From Dialister sp. CAG:486 (GTDB taxonomy: Bacteria; Bacillota; Negativicutes; Veillonellales; Dialisteraceae): DNA of 64,000 bases. Where the stretch lies: the NCBI GenBank assembly GCA_000434475.1, contig FR879544.1, positions 3,053 through 67,052 on the forward strand. Reading direction: 5' to 3'. Both the position numbers and the translations under genes were made by a program. Each line of letters begins with the position of its first letter. Within the stretch, counting starts at the first letter, position 1. The notes under the pieces are model-generated. The model saw only the letters and a list, made by a program, of their open reading frames with translations. It was not told where the DNA came from and made no database searches. This document shows, in pieces, positions 54,286-63,087 of this stretch.

Positions 54286-54432
54286 GTTTAGCGGGTTCGA
54301 CAGGTTCCAGGGGTTCAGAAAGTTCAACGGGGAAAGAGCGGCGCTCTACTATTTTATGCGCTGCACCACACCTGTTGAACCCTCAGAACCTATTGAACCC
54401 GTTGAACCTGTTTCTCTGAACCCTAAACCTTC
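54286..54432. repeat. Family B variant, GTTGAACC units, copy B11
   Basis: GGTTCGACAGGTTCCAGGGG on the left and GTTGAACCCTCAGAACCTAT, then GTTGAACCCGTTGAACC on the right, form imperfect inverted arms around an unlike centre. A similar unit set occurs at 2318-2390, 42210-42250 and 58398-58420. Confidence 0.7.
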
Positions 54433-54441
54433 TATTTCATG

Positions 54442-54482
54442 AAAAAACGGCATAGTCGTGATTGCGGCTATGCTGTTTTTTA
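54442..54482. terminator. Bidirectional terminator
   Basis: AAAAAACGGCATAG pairs with CTATGCTGTTTTTT. It separates the acyl-CoA dehydrogenase from the hicAB side. Confidence 0.85.
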
Positions 54483-54521
54483 TGTCTGATAGCCAATCAT
54501 TTTGGATAATGATAAGTGGCC

Positions 54522-54549
54522 TTTACAAAATGCGCATAATGCGTATAAT
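54522..54549 (+). promoter_or_regulatory. Promoter of hicAB, with possible operator
   Basis: TTTACA at 54522-54527 and TATAAT at 54544-54549, spacer 16. The spacer contains ATGCGCATAATGCGTAT, two related half-sites that could be the HicB operator. Confidence 0.6.
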
Positions 54550-54569
54550 AAAGAAAGGGGGGCGGAACA

Positions 54570-54767
54570 ATGAAATTCAGAGAAGTCATCAAAATACTGG
54601 AAGACAACGGGTGGGTCCAAAAGGCTGTCAGAGGCTCTCACTATCAATACACGCATCCTGGGAGACCGGGAAAGATTACCGTTCCCTGTCACAGAGGCGA
54701 TTTAGATAAAAGAACAGTGAAATCGATTTTTACTGCTGCGGGACTTGATACGTCCCGATTGATTTGA
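54570..54767 (+). CDS. hicA: HicA-type mRNA interferase toxin
   Basis: A 65-residue double-stranded RNA-binding-like fold. GWVQKAVRGSHYQY and ITVPCHRGDLDKRTVKSI hold the catalytic histidine in GSHYQY. It stops translation by cutting mRNA when free of HicB. AAGGGGGG is upstream. hicB follows 16 bases later. Confidence 0.93.
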   Translation: MKFREVIKILEDNGWVQKAVRGSHYQYTHPGRPGKITVPCHRGDLDKRTVKSIFTAAGLDTSRLI

Positions 54768-54783
54768 TAAGGGGGCGATTCCT

Positions 54784-55203
54784 ATGAAAAAATTACTTTA
54801 TCCTGCTTGCTTCTATCCGTGCGAAGATAAGCCAGGCGCTTATACGGTAGTTGTTCCTGACCTTCCCGGATGCATCAGCGAAGGAGATTCTTTGGAGGAT
54901 GCAATCGCCATGGCAACCGATGCCGCTTCCGGCTGGGTATTGGATGAAATGGAAGAAGGTCGTCCGGTTCCGGCAGCGAGTGATCGGAGCACCATTCATC
55001 CAGATAGCCCGGATGGATTTGTCAATATATTGGTTCTGGACATGAACGCCTATGAAGAGCGCTATGGAAATAAAGCAGTTCGAAAAAATCTGACGATTCC
55101 TGCCTGGCTGAATACATTCGCAGAAACCAATCATGTAAACTTTTCTCAGGTTCTGCAGGATGCACTGATCTCTATGTATCAGAGACAGATGGCAAAGCGG
55201 TGA
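54784..55203 (+). CDS. hicB: HicB-type antitoxin
   Basis: The N-terminal half has the partly degraded RNase H fold of HicB (YTVVVPDLPGCISEGDSLEDA), which binds and blocks HicA. The C-terminal part (NLTIPAWLNTFAETNHVNFS) is a ribbon-helix-helix-like DNA-binding domain for autoregulation. Length of 139 residues is normal. The pair appears intact. Confidence 0.93.
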   Translation: MKKLLYPACFYPCEDKPGAYTVVVPDLPGCISEGDSLEDAIAMATDAASGWVLDEMEEGRPVPAASDRSTIHPDSPDGFVNILVLDMNAYEERYGNKAVRKNLTIPAWLNTFAETNHVNFSQVLQDALISMYQRQMAKR

Positions 55204-55226
55204 GCGTAAGGTAAGTAAATTTAAAA

Positions 55227-55260
55227 AGAGAGAGTCCCTGTTTTTCAGGGGCTCTTTTTC
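55227..55260 (+). terminator. Terminator after hicB
   Basis: AGAGTCCCTG pairs with CAGGGGCTCT around TTTTT, followed by TTTTC. Confidence 0.85.
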
Positions 55261-55399
55261 GTGTTCTTGTGTGCTCTATGCTATAATATTTGTCAAAGAT
55301 CATTATAGTGAGTGCTGATAGAACCTATTGACTAGAAATTGATCTCTCCCTACCATGTCTCGAAGGCGGGTATGGTCGGGGAGATGTGGAGGAAATGAA

Positions 55400-56071
55400 A
55401 TGGCGAAGAAAAAGAAGGAGGAGACCATCAATCTGGATGCGATTCTCTTCAAGTGTAGAGACATACTGCGTGGAGCACGGAACTCCGGCTCTTTCTTTGA
55501 GAAGCGGGATATGATGCTGACGCTGGTGTTCCTGCGTTTCATCGGTGAAAAATATGAAGATGGGGTAGAGAAACTCCGCCAGATCTTGCAGGAGCAGGGG
55601 CTTGACCCGGACGATGAAAATATCCGTGCGGCATTTTTTGACGATGCTACCTTTACGGACGGCACCTACAATCTGCCGCCGGAGGCAAGATGGTCTACCA
55701 TCATCGATACTCCGGCTCCCAAGCTGAATGTAGCACTGGATAACGCACTCCATAGCATTGCGGCAAGCTCCAAACAGTTAAAGGGCTGCTTTGTGGAAGG
55801 CACCTTTACCACACGAAACCTGGGGGCGAATGACATCAAAAAGCTGATCGATGAAGTCAATGAGATCAGCAATAAGCGGTTTGGGGAAGAAAAGGACCTG
55901 ATCGGTCATGTATATGAGTATTTCCTGAGAAAATTTGCAGTCAATGCCAAGAAGGGGAGAGGCGAGTTCTACATATTGTATTTTTCAAAAATGCACAAAA
56001 ATTATGATATAATTAATGAACCAAAGACTCAATACAAAATAGCGTGTGTGTTTACCTATACTAAAAAGTGA
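55400..56071 (+). pseudogene. hsdM: Type I restriction-modification methylase HsdM, N-terminal fragment
   Basis: The first 190 residues are a normal HsdM N-terminal domain (MMLTLVFLRFIGEKYED; NKRFGEEKDLIGHVYEYFLRKFA). Identity stops at KGRGEFY near 55971, directly before the TP-x-x-V part of the SAM-binding motif, and AT-rich foreign sequence takes over for the last 33 codons. No hsdS or hsdR follows. The start has GGAGG upstream. Modification activity is not expected. Confidence 0.88.
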
Positions 56072-56182
56072 ACATGTTAGTTAAACAAAGTTCTTACTAA
56101 GTTCACTAAAAAAAGGAGAAAAAGGGGACTATTCACAGGGGAAATCCTTGTTAACATTGATTGAGCAACCAAGGGGGCAAAT

Positions 56183-56824
56183 ATGAGAGACTTAAAGTTG
56201 GAAAACATGATAGAAAGAATAGCATCTAAACTTGCAGAAGCTTTAGGTTGGAATGTTATTGGGAAAGTAGACTACAGTTTGTGGCAGAAGTATGGTAAAA
56301 ATAGGACTTATGTAAGAGTAAAGATCATATGTATAAAAGGGGAAAAACGATCTGAAAGAAAGATATTTGGTTATGATTTTGGTTTCATAGATAATGAAGA
56401 CGAGAAGCATTATTTTAGACCTGGTGAATATTATGATGAAGAGGATCTTTATAACGATGTCATATATCAAATATACGATTATTTTCACATATTGAATGAC
56501 ATAAAAATAGTAGAGACATATAATGGCAATGAATACTATGTTGATATAGACGTGAGAAAGGGAAAACCGGTTTACTATCCTTGCTATCGCCGAGCAGTAA
56601 AGGGTTTCTCATACATGCTTGGGTCCAATGAATATGAAAATGAAGAAGGTGCTATAGATCATATAAAAAAACACATTGAAGAAAAAAGAAGAATGAAGAT
56701 AGAAGAAAAAAGAAGAAAGAAAGAATGGGATAGAATTTTTGGAGAATTTCGTCGAGAACTAGATAAAGCTTATTTTGAAGCGACATCTCCAGTATTAGAT
56801 GATTCATCGAAAGTAGTTAAATAA
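56183..56824 (+). CDS. Unknown AT-rich protein
   Basis: A 213-residue protein with low-GC codons and many Lys, Tyr, Ile and Asp. It has no signal peptide, no membrane helix and no motif I recognise. A highly charged helix lies near residues 165-185 (HIEEKRRMKIEEKRRKKEW). AAGGGGGC is upstream. It fills the gap between the broken hsdM and the istB fragment and is likely of foreign origin. Confidence 0.6.
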   Translation: MRDLKLENMIERIASKLAEALGWNVIGKVDYSLWQKYGKNRTYVRVKIICIKGEKRSERKIFGYDFGFIDNEDEKHYFRPGEYYDEEDLYNDVIYQIYDYFHILNDIKIVETYNGNEYYVDIDVRKGKPVYYPCYRRAVKGFSYMLGSNEYENEEGAIDHIKKHIEEKRRMKIEEKRRKKEWDRIFGEFRRELDKAYFEATSPVLDDSSKVVK

Positions 56825-56881
56825 GAAGGGACGTGAATCTATAACGCTCAAAAGATCAAAGCCTGAATAATAGCAGTATAT

Positions 56882-57121
56882 ATGAGAGATAGTAAACTGG
56901 TTATTCATGAATCGGAGCTCCTTTTCAAGGTCATAGCCGAACATTCAGAACGAACAAGCGCCATGATTACGACCGATCTTGAGTTTTTCAAATGGGCCGA
57001 GATGTTCAAGAATGCCATGCTGGTTGCGGCATTGGTAGATCTCCTGACCTATCACTCCCATGTCCTTAACATGAATGGCGAATCGTATCGCTTCCAAAAT
57101 GCGTGCAAAAGGAAGTCGTAG
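56882..57121 (+). pseudogene. IS21-family IstB ATPase, C-terminal fragment
   Basis: About 79 residues match the end of IstB: LLFKVIAEHSERTSAMITTDL, KWAEMFKNAMLVAALVDLL and VLNMNGESYRFQNA. The Walker A part and the istA gene are missing, and an internal deletion follows LVIHES. The flank TTTTTCATTGACATTCACA at 57165-57184 may be the element's end. Confidence 0.8.
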
Positions 57122-57213
57122 TTTTTTACGGTCAAAGTGGTTCAGGAGTTCACGGTCATGTATACTTTTTCATTGACATTCACACTTTTGAATCCATAGA
57201 CCGGTTCCCCACA

Positions 57214-57242
57214 CCAAAAAAGACCGCTTTCGCGGTCTTTTT
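57214..57242. terminator. Bidirectional terminator at the end of metQ
   Basis: AAAAAAGACCGC pairs with GCGGTCTTTTTT around TTTC. Confidence 0.9.
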
Positions 57243-57254
57243 TGGTTTCTGTCA

Positions 57255-58094
57255 TTATTCCCAAGCGGGAACGATGGTGCCTTTGTATTTTTCAGCGATG
57301 AATTTCTTGACGGATTCAGACTGATAGTACTTGACGAATTTCTGATAAGCCGGCTGATCCTTGTCCTTCTCGCGGGCAGCGATGATCATGACGGCGAGCG
57401 GGGTATCCTTGTCTTCGAGGAAGATGCCCTGGTCTTTCGGGGAAAGTCCGGAGCTCATGACGTAGTTCATGGTGATGACAGATGCATCGACATCACCAAG
57501 GCTTCTTGGAAGCTGAGCGGCTTCGAGTTCCTGGAATTTCAGGTGTTTCGGGTTTTCTACGACATCTGCCGGGGTGGCTTTCATGCCGACGCCTTCCTTC
57601 AGCTTGATGACGCCTGCTTTTTCGAGCAGCTGGAGACCACGGCCTTCATTGGTCGGGTCGTTCGGGATGGAGACGGTGGCGCCGTCCGGCAGATCCTTGA
57701 TATCCTTGTACTTGTTGGAGTAGACGCCCATGCGCATCAGGATAGCTTTGCCGATAGAGACGAGGTTTGTATTGTGCTGTTTGTTGAAGTTCTTCAGGAA
57801 CGGTTCATGCTGGTAGACAACGAGGTCGAGATCGCCGTCAGCGAGTGCCTGGTCCGGAGTGACATAGTCGGAGAATTCCTTCACATTGACCTTGAGACCG
57901 TTGCTTTCAGCTTCTTTGGCAGCGGCTTCGACGACTTCTGCATGCGGACCGGCCGTAGCACCGACGGTGATCTCTTTCTTTTCCTGTACAGAGGCAGCGG
58001 CCGAGGAGGCTGGCTTTGCGTTGGAACCACAGCCGGTGATGATGGCTGCTGCGGAGAGGGCGCAAAGTCCAGCAATGACGAGTTTCTTTAACAT
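57255..58094 (-). CDS. metQ: Methionine ABC transporter substrate-binding lipoprotein
   Basis: NlpA/MetQ lipoprotein that captures D- and L-methionine. Lipobox IITGC ends near residue 22. GATAGPHAEVVEAAAKE, YQHEPFLKNFN and VSIPNDPTNEGRGL form the ligand pocket. Length of 279 residues fits. The start has AAGAAGGGAAG upstream. It is separated from metI by 332 bases of repeat, but it is still in the expected order metN-metI-metQ. Confidence 0.95.
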   Translation of the reverse strand: MLKKLVIAGLCALSAAAIITGCGSNAKPASSAAASVQEKKEITVGATAGPHAEVVEAAAKEAESNGLKVNVKEFSDYVTPDQALADGDLDLVVYQHEPFLKNFNKQHNTNLVSIGKAILMRMGVYSNKYKDIKDLPDGATVSIPNDPTNEGRGLQLLEKAGVIKLKEGVGMKATPADVVENPKHLKFQELEAAQLPRSLGDVDASVITMNYVMSSGLSPKDQGIFLEDKDTPLAVMIIAAREKDKDQPAYQKFVKYYQSESVKKFIAEKYKGTIVPAWE

Positions 58095-58196
58095 AAATAT
58101 ACTTCCCTTCTTTTATAAAATCCGGTGTCTATGTATGGAAGTGGGAGAATTCGCATTTCCTATAGATCCGGTGGAAAACAGTTTTTGGGGCGGGTT

Positions 58197-58425
58197 CTGG
58201 GGGTAGGGGGCGAAAATCGATCTCCGCGTATCGTCATCCCGAGCGCAGCCGAGGGATCTTTCTTGCACTGCGGGAATCAGCGTGTATGCGCTGAGGGAAA
58301 AAGATGTCTTGGTGCGGTTTCACATGCGACAATAAGCGTTCTGCCATAGAGATTTCTCGACTTCGCTCGAAATGACGATAAGCGGGGAGTAGTTTTTGAA
58401 CCCTGAACCCTGAACCCACAAACCA
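58197..58425. repeat. Family C pair and family B pieces, copy B9
   Basis: Two family C palindromes in inverse orientation (GTCATCCCGAGCGCAGCCGAG near 58231 and CTTCGCTCGAAATGACG near 58361-58377) enclose about 110 bases. TGAACCCTGAACCCTGAACCC follows at 58398-58418. Together they fill the metQ-metI gap. Confidence 0.75.
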
Positions 58426-58426
58426 T

Positions 58427-59080
58427 TTACTTCTTATTCGCCTTTTTCGCAAGATTGCTTCCGATAAACTGGATGAGCTGGACGACGACGATAAGGACGA
58501 GGATGGTAGCCACCATGACGTCGGCCTGGAAACGCTGGTAGCCGTAGCGGATGGCGAGGTCACCTAAGCCGCCGCCGCCGATGGTGCCTGCCATAGCGGA
58601 AGAACCGATGAGGGTGACAACGACGACAGTGATATTCTCAATGATGGAAGGCAGGGCTTCCGGGATGAGGACTTTCTTAATGATCTGGAATGGGGAAGCG
58701 CCCATGGATTCCGCCGCTTCGATGAGGCCGAAGGGGACTTCACGGATGGAGGTCTCGACCATGCGGGCGGTGTAGGGGATCGCAGCGATGGTCAGTGGGA
58801 CGATGGCTGCGGTGGTGCCGATGGAGGTACCTGCGATGAGACGGGTGAGAGGAATGATCGCGACCATCAGAATGATGAATGGGATAGAGCGGATCATATT
58901 GATGACAAAAGCGAGCGGCTTATTGAGCAGGCGGCAGGCGAGAATGCCGTTTTTCTCCGTGACGACGAGGAGGATCCCCAGAGGAATGCCGACGACAGCG
59001 GCGATCAGGGCAGAGACGCCGAGCATGTAGAAGGTTTCTGCCGTACTTTTCAGAAGAAGATTACTAATGACTGGAGACAT
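58427..59080 (-). CDS. metI: Methionine ABC transporter permease
   Basis: A 217-residue inner-membrane permease with five predicted helices. EAAESMGASPFQII near residues 130-145 is the EAA loop that docks to MetN. It overlaps metN by 17 bases, so the two are coupled. RBS is inside metN. Confidence 0.95.
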   Translation of the reverse strand: MSPVISNLLLKSTAETFYMLGVSALIAAVVGIPLGILLVVTEKNGILACRLLNKPLAFVINMIRSIPFIILMVAIIPLTRLIAGTSIGTTAAIVPLTIAAIPYTARMVETSIREVPFGLIEAAESMGASPFQIIKKVLIPEALPSIIENITVVVVTLIGSSAMAGTIGGGGLGDLAIRYGYQRFQADVMVATILVLIVVVQLIQFIGSNLAKKANKK

Positions 59081-60098
59081 ATCCGAGCACCTCGCTTGTG
59101 ATAGGTAACGATTTCAGATGACTGAGCGCTTCTTTCATATCGCTGTCATCGCCAATGATGGTGATAATGAGACGGCCGAAGGATACATTCTGGATGTAGT
59201 CGATGGAGCCGTACAGGATAGATACGTCCAGATTGTACTTTTTGATGAGGTTGGCGATGATCGGTTCATTCGCGACGTCGCCGCGGAAGGAGAGGGAGAG
59301 GACGGTCTGGTCGTCCGCGTTCTCTTTATCGGCATGGATATCCATGTGGGAGAGCTGTTCCGGTACTTCCGAAGACATGACCGAGCCGACGAATTTTTTC
59401 AGAGTCGGAGTCTGCGGATTTGTGAAAAGATCAACGACGGAGCCTTCTTCGATGATGCGGCCATGTTCGATGACGGCGACACGTTCAGCGATCTCCTTGA
59501 TGACTTCCATCTGATGCGTGATCATGATAATGGTGATGCCGAGCTTCTTATTGATATCTTTCAGCAGCTGCAGGATGGATTTGACCGTTTCCGGATCCAG
59601 CGCAGAGGTCGCTTCATCGGAGAGCAGTACGGATGGATTGGACACGATAGCGCGTGCGATGCCGACACGCTGCTTCTGTCCGCCGGAGAGCTGTGCGGGG
59701 TACTTATCTTTGTACTCGGTGAGACCGACCATCTCGAGGATGTCATCGATGCGTTTCTTCTGTTCTGCCTTCGGCACATTGGCAAGCTCCAAAGGGAATG
59801 CGATATTTCCTGCCACTGTGCGGGAGGACAGCAGGTTGAAATGCTGGAAGATCATGCCGATGCCTTTGCGCTCACTGCGCAGTTCCGCCTTGGAGAGCTT
59901 CATCATGTCTTTGCCATTGATCAGGACTTCGCCTGTGGTCGGTGGTTCAAGCATATTGATGCAGCGGACCAGGGTCGATTTCCCTGCACCGGACTGCCCG
60001 ACGATACCGTAGATCTCACCATCTCTGATAGTGACGCTGACGTCGTCCAGTGCTTTGAAATTGCCATATACTTTCGTTATATGTTTGAGTTCAATCAT
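59064..60098 (-). CDS. metN: Methionine ABC transporter ATP-binding protein
   Basis: ATPase of the MetNIQ importer. Walker A GQSGAGKST near residues 34-42, signature LSGGQKQR, and Walker B with DEATSALD. The C-terminal 100 residues form the NIL domain that binds methionine and inhibits transport (FGRLIITIIGDDS). GAGGAG lies before the start. Length of 344 residues is standard. Controlled by the S-box leader upstream. Confidence 0.96.
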   Translation of the reverse strand: MIELKHITKVYGNFKALDDVSVTIRDGEIYGIVGQSGAGKSTLVRCINMLEPPTTGEVLINGKDMMKLSKAELRSERKGIGMIFQHFNLLSSRTVAGNIAFPLELANVPKAEQKKRIDDILEMVGLTEYKDKYPAQLSGGQKQRVGIARAIVSNPSVLLSDEATSALDPETVKSILQLLKDINKKLGITIIMITHQMEVIKEIAERVAVIEHGRIIEEGSVVDLFTNPQTPTLKKFVGSVMSSEVPEQLSHMDIHADKENADDQTVLSLSFRGDVANEPIIANLIKKYNLDVSILYGSIDYIQNVSFGRLIITIIGDDSDMKEALSHLKSLPITSEVLGYVSSH

Positions 60099-60117
60099 TG
60101 GAGTCTCCTCATAAAAA

Positions 60118-60253
60118 CAAAAAAACTTTCATCGGAAGATGAAAGCTTGCAGTCGCATCATCTTTCGAGAATACACTCGCTGGAATTGGCACCGTTTCAT
60201 AAAGATGGTTGCCGTGGCTTCAAAGGGCCAGTCCCTCCGCCACTCATGATGAA
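60118..60253 (-). promoter_or_regulatory. SAM-I riboswitch (S-box) with terminator
   Basis: Read on the minus strand: P1 with TCATCA ... GATGA, then GAGTGGCGGAGGGACTGGCC, GAAGCCACGGCAACC and GGTGCCAATTCC, the conserved S-box core, and GAAAGATGATG closing P1. A terminator (ACTTTCATC ... GATGAAAG with T-run) follows at 60118-60147. S-adenosylmethionine binding should stop transcription of metNIQ. Confidence 0.95.
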
Positions 60254-60291
60254 AGTCGTATGTAATTCAATCGACAAAGCCGATTGAATGA

Positions 60292-60320
60292 ATTGTACTC
60301 TTTATGAGAAGGAAAGTCAA
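60292..60320 (-). promoter_or_regulatory. Promoter of the metNIQ leader
   Basis: On the minus strand, TTGACT (60320-60315) and TACAAT (60297-60292), 17-base spacer. A hairpin (ATTCAATCG ... CGATTGAAT) at 60265-60290 lies just downstream in the leader. Confidence 0.75.
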
Positions 60321-60640
60321 TAGGGGGAGCCCGTGGGATGTGCTGCCCCATGTTTGCGTGCGAAAGTTTTCCCTTGAGTGAGGAGTGAGGAGTGAGGGGT
60401 GAGGAGTGGTGGTGCGGCGCATAAAAATATCGCAGCGCCGCGGAGTATAAATAATGGCGATGCCCGAGCTCTGTTTTTCCCTCCTACCTTTGGAAGGAGG
60501 TGCCACGAAGGGGCGGATAGGTATGAAAAAGATTTCTCGCTTCGCTCGAAATGACGATATGAGAGAGTCTGATGTCTCCTGCTCTCCTGCTCTCCTGCTC
60601 TCCTAGTCTCCTAGTCACTAGTCACCAGCTACTCCCCTCA
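60321..60640. repeat. Family B and C mosaic repeat, copy B8
   Basis: GCCCGTGGGATGTGCTGCCC, then TGAGGAG units at 60376-60406, the GCGGCGC ... GCGCCGC hairpin near 60414-60442, family C GATTTCTCGCTTCGCTCG near 60530, CTCCTGCTCTCCTGCTCTCC units at 60570-60605 and CTAGTCACTAGTCACCAG. It separates the divergent metN and yerC. Confidence 0.8.
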
Positions 60641-60648
60641 TTTTCCTT

Positions 60649-60677
60649 TTGCACCGCTTTGCCTCTAATGCTATAAT
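60649..60677 (+). promoter_or_regulatory. Promoter of yerC
   Basis: TTGCAC at 60649-60654, TATAAT at 60672-60677, 17-base spacer. Confidence 0.75.
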
Positions 60678-60726
60678 ATACTAAAGTGTCGTAACTATAA
60701 CTACCCAATGACAGGAGGACATATCA

Positions 60727-61041
60727 ATGAGTGTGAATCATAGACTGGTGAATCCGCTGACGGATCAGCTTTTCGATGGCATTCTGACTTTGAAGACGAG
60801 AGAGGAGTGCTATGAATTTTTTGAAGATCTTTGTACGATCAATGAACTGCGTGATATGTCGCAGCGCCTGGAAGTGGCACGTATGCTCGAAGCGGGAGAT
60901 AAGTATGACCGCATCGAAGAAGCGACGGGCGCGAGCACTGCCACGATTTCCCGCGTGAAGCGCTGCTTGAAATTCGGCGCCGACGGATATGTGCAGGTGC
61001 TCTCCCGGATGGGAAAAGACGTGTCGAAGACGACTGACTGA
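60727..61041 (+). CDS. yerC: YerC/TrpR-family transcriptional regulator
   Basis: A 104-residue all-helical protein with the TrpR fold: TINELRDMSQRLEVARMLEAG and TGASTATISRVKRCL is the DNA-binding helix pair near residues 65-80. It is a YerC/YecD relative without the tryptophan-binding pocket certain of TrpR; its ligand is unknown. ACAGGAGG is upstream. It ends 110 bases before the next gene's start. Confidence 0.9.
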   Translation: MSVNHRLVNPLTDQLFDGILTLKTREECYEFFEDLCTINELRDMSQRLEVARMLEAGDKYDRIEEATGASTATISRVKRCLKFGADGYVQVLSRMGKDVSKTTD

Positions 61042-61151
61042 TGATTTCAGGGACATGGGGATATAATCAATGGATCAGATTTGCCGATGGATGCTGTCTG
61101 ACGATGATCGGCTCCCTGTCTCCTTCGGTTTTTCAAAAAGGAAGAAATACC

Positions 61152-62522
61152 ATGCAACCACTCCAACTTTCTCATAAAGGCTTCAAAGCCTATGATATTC
61201 GCGGTGTCGTGGGGGCGGAGGTGAACGAAGACCTAGCATATCGCGTAGGCCGCGCGTATGCAGCACTCTACCATCCGCAGGCGATGTGTGTCGGCTATGA
61301 TATCCGTCCGAGCTCTCCTGCCATCGCTAAGGCTGTCATGCGAGGCCTGACGGATGGCGGCGCGGATGTGATGGACATCGGCCTTTGCGGGACGGAAATG
61401 ATGTACTTCGCTACGTTCCATTACGGACTTTCCGGCGGCATCATGATTACCGCGAGCCATAATCCATCGAATTACAATGGCTTAAAACTTGTGCGCGAAG
61501 GGGGGATCCCTGTCAGTGCCGATACGGGACTGAAAGACATCGAAGCACTTGCATTCTCCGGCGATTTTCCCGAGGCAGAGAAAAAAGGGAAGATATTTGC
61601 GAAACAGATCCTCCAGGACTACATCGACTGTATCCTCTCCTTTGTGGATGTCACGAAGATGAAGTCACTTCACATTGTGGTGGATGCAGGAAATGGCTGC
61701 GCTAATATCGCCTTCGCAGAGCTAAAGAAACACCTGCCCTTTACTTTTACAGAATTATATATGGAGCCGGACGGAAGATTCCCTCATGGTGTGCCGAATC
61801 CGATGCTGGAAGAGTGCCAGAAACCGCTCAAGGAGAAGGTGCTCGAAGAAAAAGCAGATCTCGGGATCGCCTGGGACGGAGACTTTGACCGCTGCTTCTT
61901 CATCGATGAAAATGGGAAATTCGTAGAAGGCTGCTACATGGTAGGACTGCTTGCATCCTATTTTCTCAAGAGGCATCCCGGAGAGATCATCATTCACGAT
62001 CCGCGCGTCTTCTGGAATACGGAAAAGATCTGCCGTCTCTATGGAGGTGTGCCCGTCGAATCGAAGGGGGGACATGCTTTCATGAAGGAGACCATGCGTC
62101 GCGTCCATGGCATTTATGGAGCTGAAAACAGTGCCCATCATTTCTTCCGCGACTTCTCTTACTGTGACTCTGGTATGATCCCATGGCTCATTGTGACAGA
62201 GCTCATGAGCGAGACAGGCAGGCACCTTGGCGAAATGGTCGCTGAAATGGAGAAAGAATTCCCCGTGAGCGGAGAGATCAATCTGCCAGCCCAAAATGTG
62301 GAGAAAACCCTCGCTGCAGTCAAGGCAGCCTATGCACCGAAAGCCTTGGCCATCGATCCCACGGATGGCGTAGGGCTTGAGTTTGAAAATTGGCGTTTCA
62401 ATCTCCGTCCATCGAATACGGAGCCTCTTATACGTTTCAATATGGAGACGATGAGAGACCGATCACTCCTCGAAGAAAAGAAAGATGAGATCATGAAGCT
62501 CGTCGAGGAAAGTAACAGGTAA
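61152..62522 (+). CDS. Phosphomannomutase/phosphoglucomutase
   Basis: Alpha-D-phosphohexomutase of 456 residues, AlgC/ManB-like. FKAYDIRGVVGAE at the start, the phosphoserine loop TASHNPSNYNG near residues 98-108, the metal loop WDGDFDRC near 242-249 and RPSNTEPLIRFN near 420-431. It isomerises hexose 6- and 1-phosphates for sugar-nucleotide synthesis. ATG at 61152 is preferred for AAAAGGAAG upstream and homology; the open frame extends earlier. Confidence 0.93.
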   Translation: MQPLQLSHKGFKAYDIRGVVGAEVNEDLAYRVGRAYAALYHPQAMCVGYDIRPSSPAIAKAVMRGLTDGGADVMDIGLCGTEMMYFATFHYGLSGGIMITASHNPSNYNGLKLVREGGIPVSADTGLKDIEALAFSGDFPEAEKKGKIFAKQILQDYIDCILSFVDVTKMKSLHIVVDAGNGCANIAFAELKKHLPFTFTELYMEPDGRFPHGVPNPMLEECQKPLKEKVLEEKADLGIAWDGDFDRCFFIDENGKFVEGCYMVGLLASYFLKRHPGEIIIHDPRVFWNTEKICRLYGGVPVESKGGHAFMKETMRRVHGIYGAENSAHHFFRDFSYCDSGMIPWLIVTELMSETGRHLGEMVAEMEKEFPVSGEINLPAQNVEKTLAAVKAAYAPKALAIDPTDGVGLEFENWRFNLRPSNTEPLIRFNMETMRDRSLLEEKKDEIMKLVEESNR

Positions 62523-63000
62523 TGTGGCTTATCACTTCTGCGCGGGCAGCAGCGCCCAGCGGGCATTCGCTTTGAGAGGATATGCTCTTAGCGATCAAAA
62601 CGAATGCCCTGATGCATACATAGGATGTATACGATCCCTCATGCAAACAAAGGGGCTGTGAAGAAATGAATCCTCATTTCTCCACAGCCCTTTTTTGTGC
62701 GTTTCTGTCATACAAAGCAGTGGGCTTGAATCATCTTCGGAAAGTAAGTACAATATAGTCAAACAGCCTAGACAATGACGAAATTGCATCCATCGGCTTT
62801 TTGGACGGCACAAGAACAAGGAAAACAGTCCTTTCCCCTCTAGGGGAAGGTTCCCGAAAGGGGCGGATAGGGTGTCTATGACATGAAAGACAGCTGGGAT
62901 AAGGTTTCCCGGTCACTCCTATGAGAGCTGCAAGTTCCCCGCGGCAGATGGAACGCGAAAATGAGATGACCGTTATTTCACATCGCCTTTGTTTTTTTAT
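62523..63000. other. Intergenic region downstream of the phosphohexomutase
   Basis: About 480 bases. A bidirectional terminator lies at 62651-62697. TCCCCTCTAGGGGAAGGTTCC near 62834-62856 is a short palindromic module with the AAGGGGCGGATAGG sequence seen also at 60508-60522. No gene is supported. Confidence 0.5.
62651..62697. terminator. Strong terminator
   Basis: AGGGGCTGTGAAGAAATGA pairs with TCATTTCTCCACAGCCCCT (one unpaired site), followed by TTTTTT. Confidence 0.9.
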
Positions 63001-63009
63001 ACGTGACTA

Positions 63010-63038
63010 TTGCATTTTCATGCAAATAGGTGTATATT
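63010..63038 (+). promoter_or_regulatory. Promoter of the binding-protein gene
   Basis: TTGCAT at 63010-63015, TATATT at 63033-63038, 17-base spacer. TGCATTTTCATGCA spanning the -35 box is a near-perfect palindrome and may be an operator. Confidence 0.65.
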
Positions 63039-63087
63039 TATTGCATCCAATCCAACTACATGTGAAAAGAAAGCAAAGAGGGTATAG

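Noticed and set aside
59118-60287. 389-codon open frame antisense to metN
   Set aside because: metN has all ABC motifs on the other strand, and the frame runs through the S-box. Similar shadows lie opposite sdaAA, glmM, tlyA, asd, dapA and glnS.
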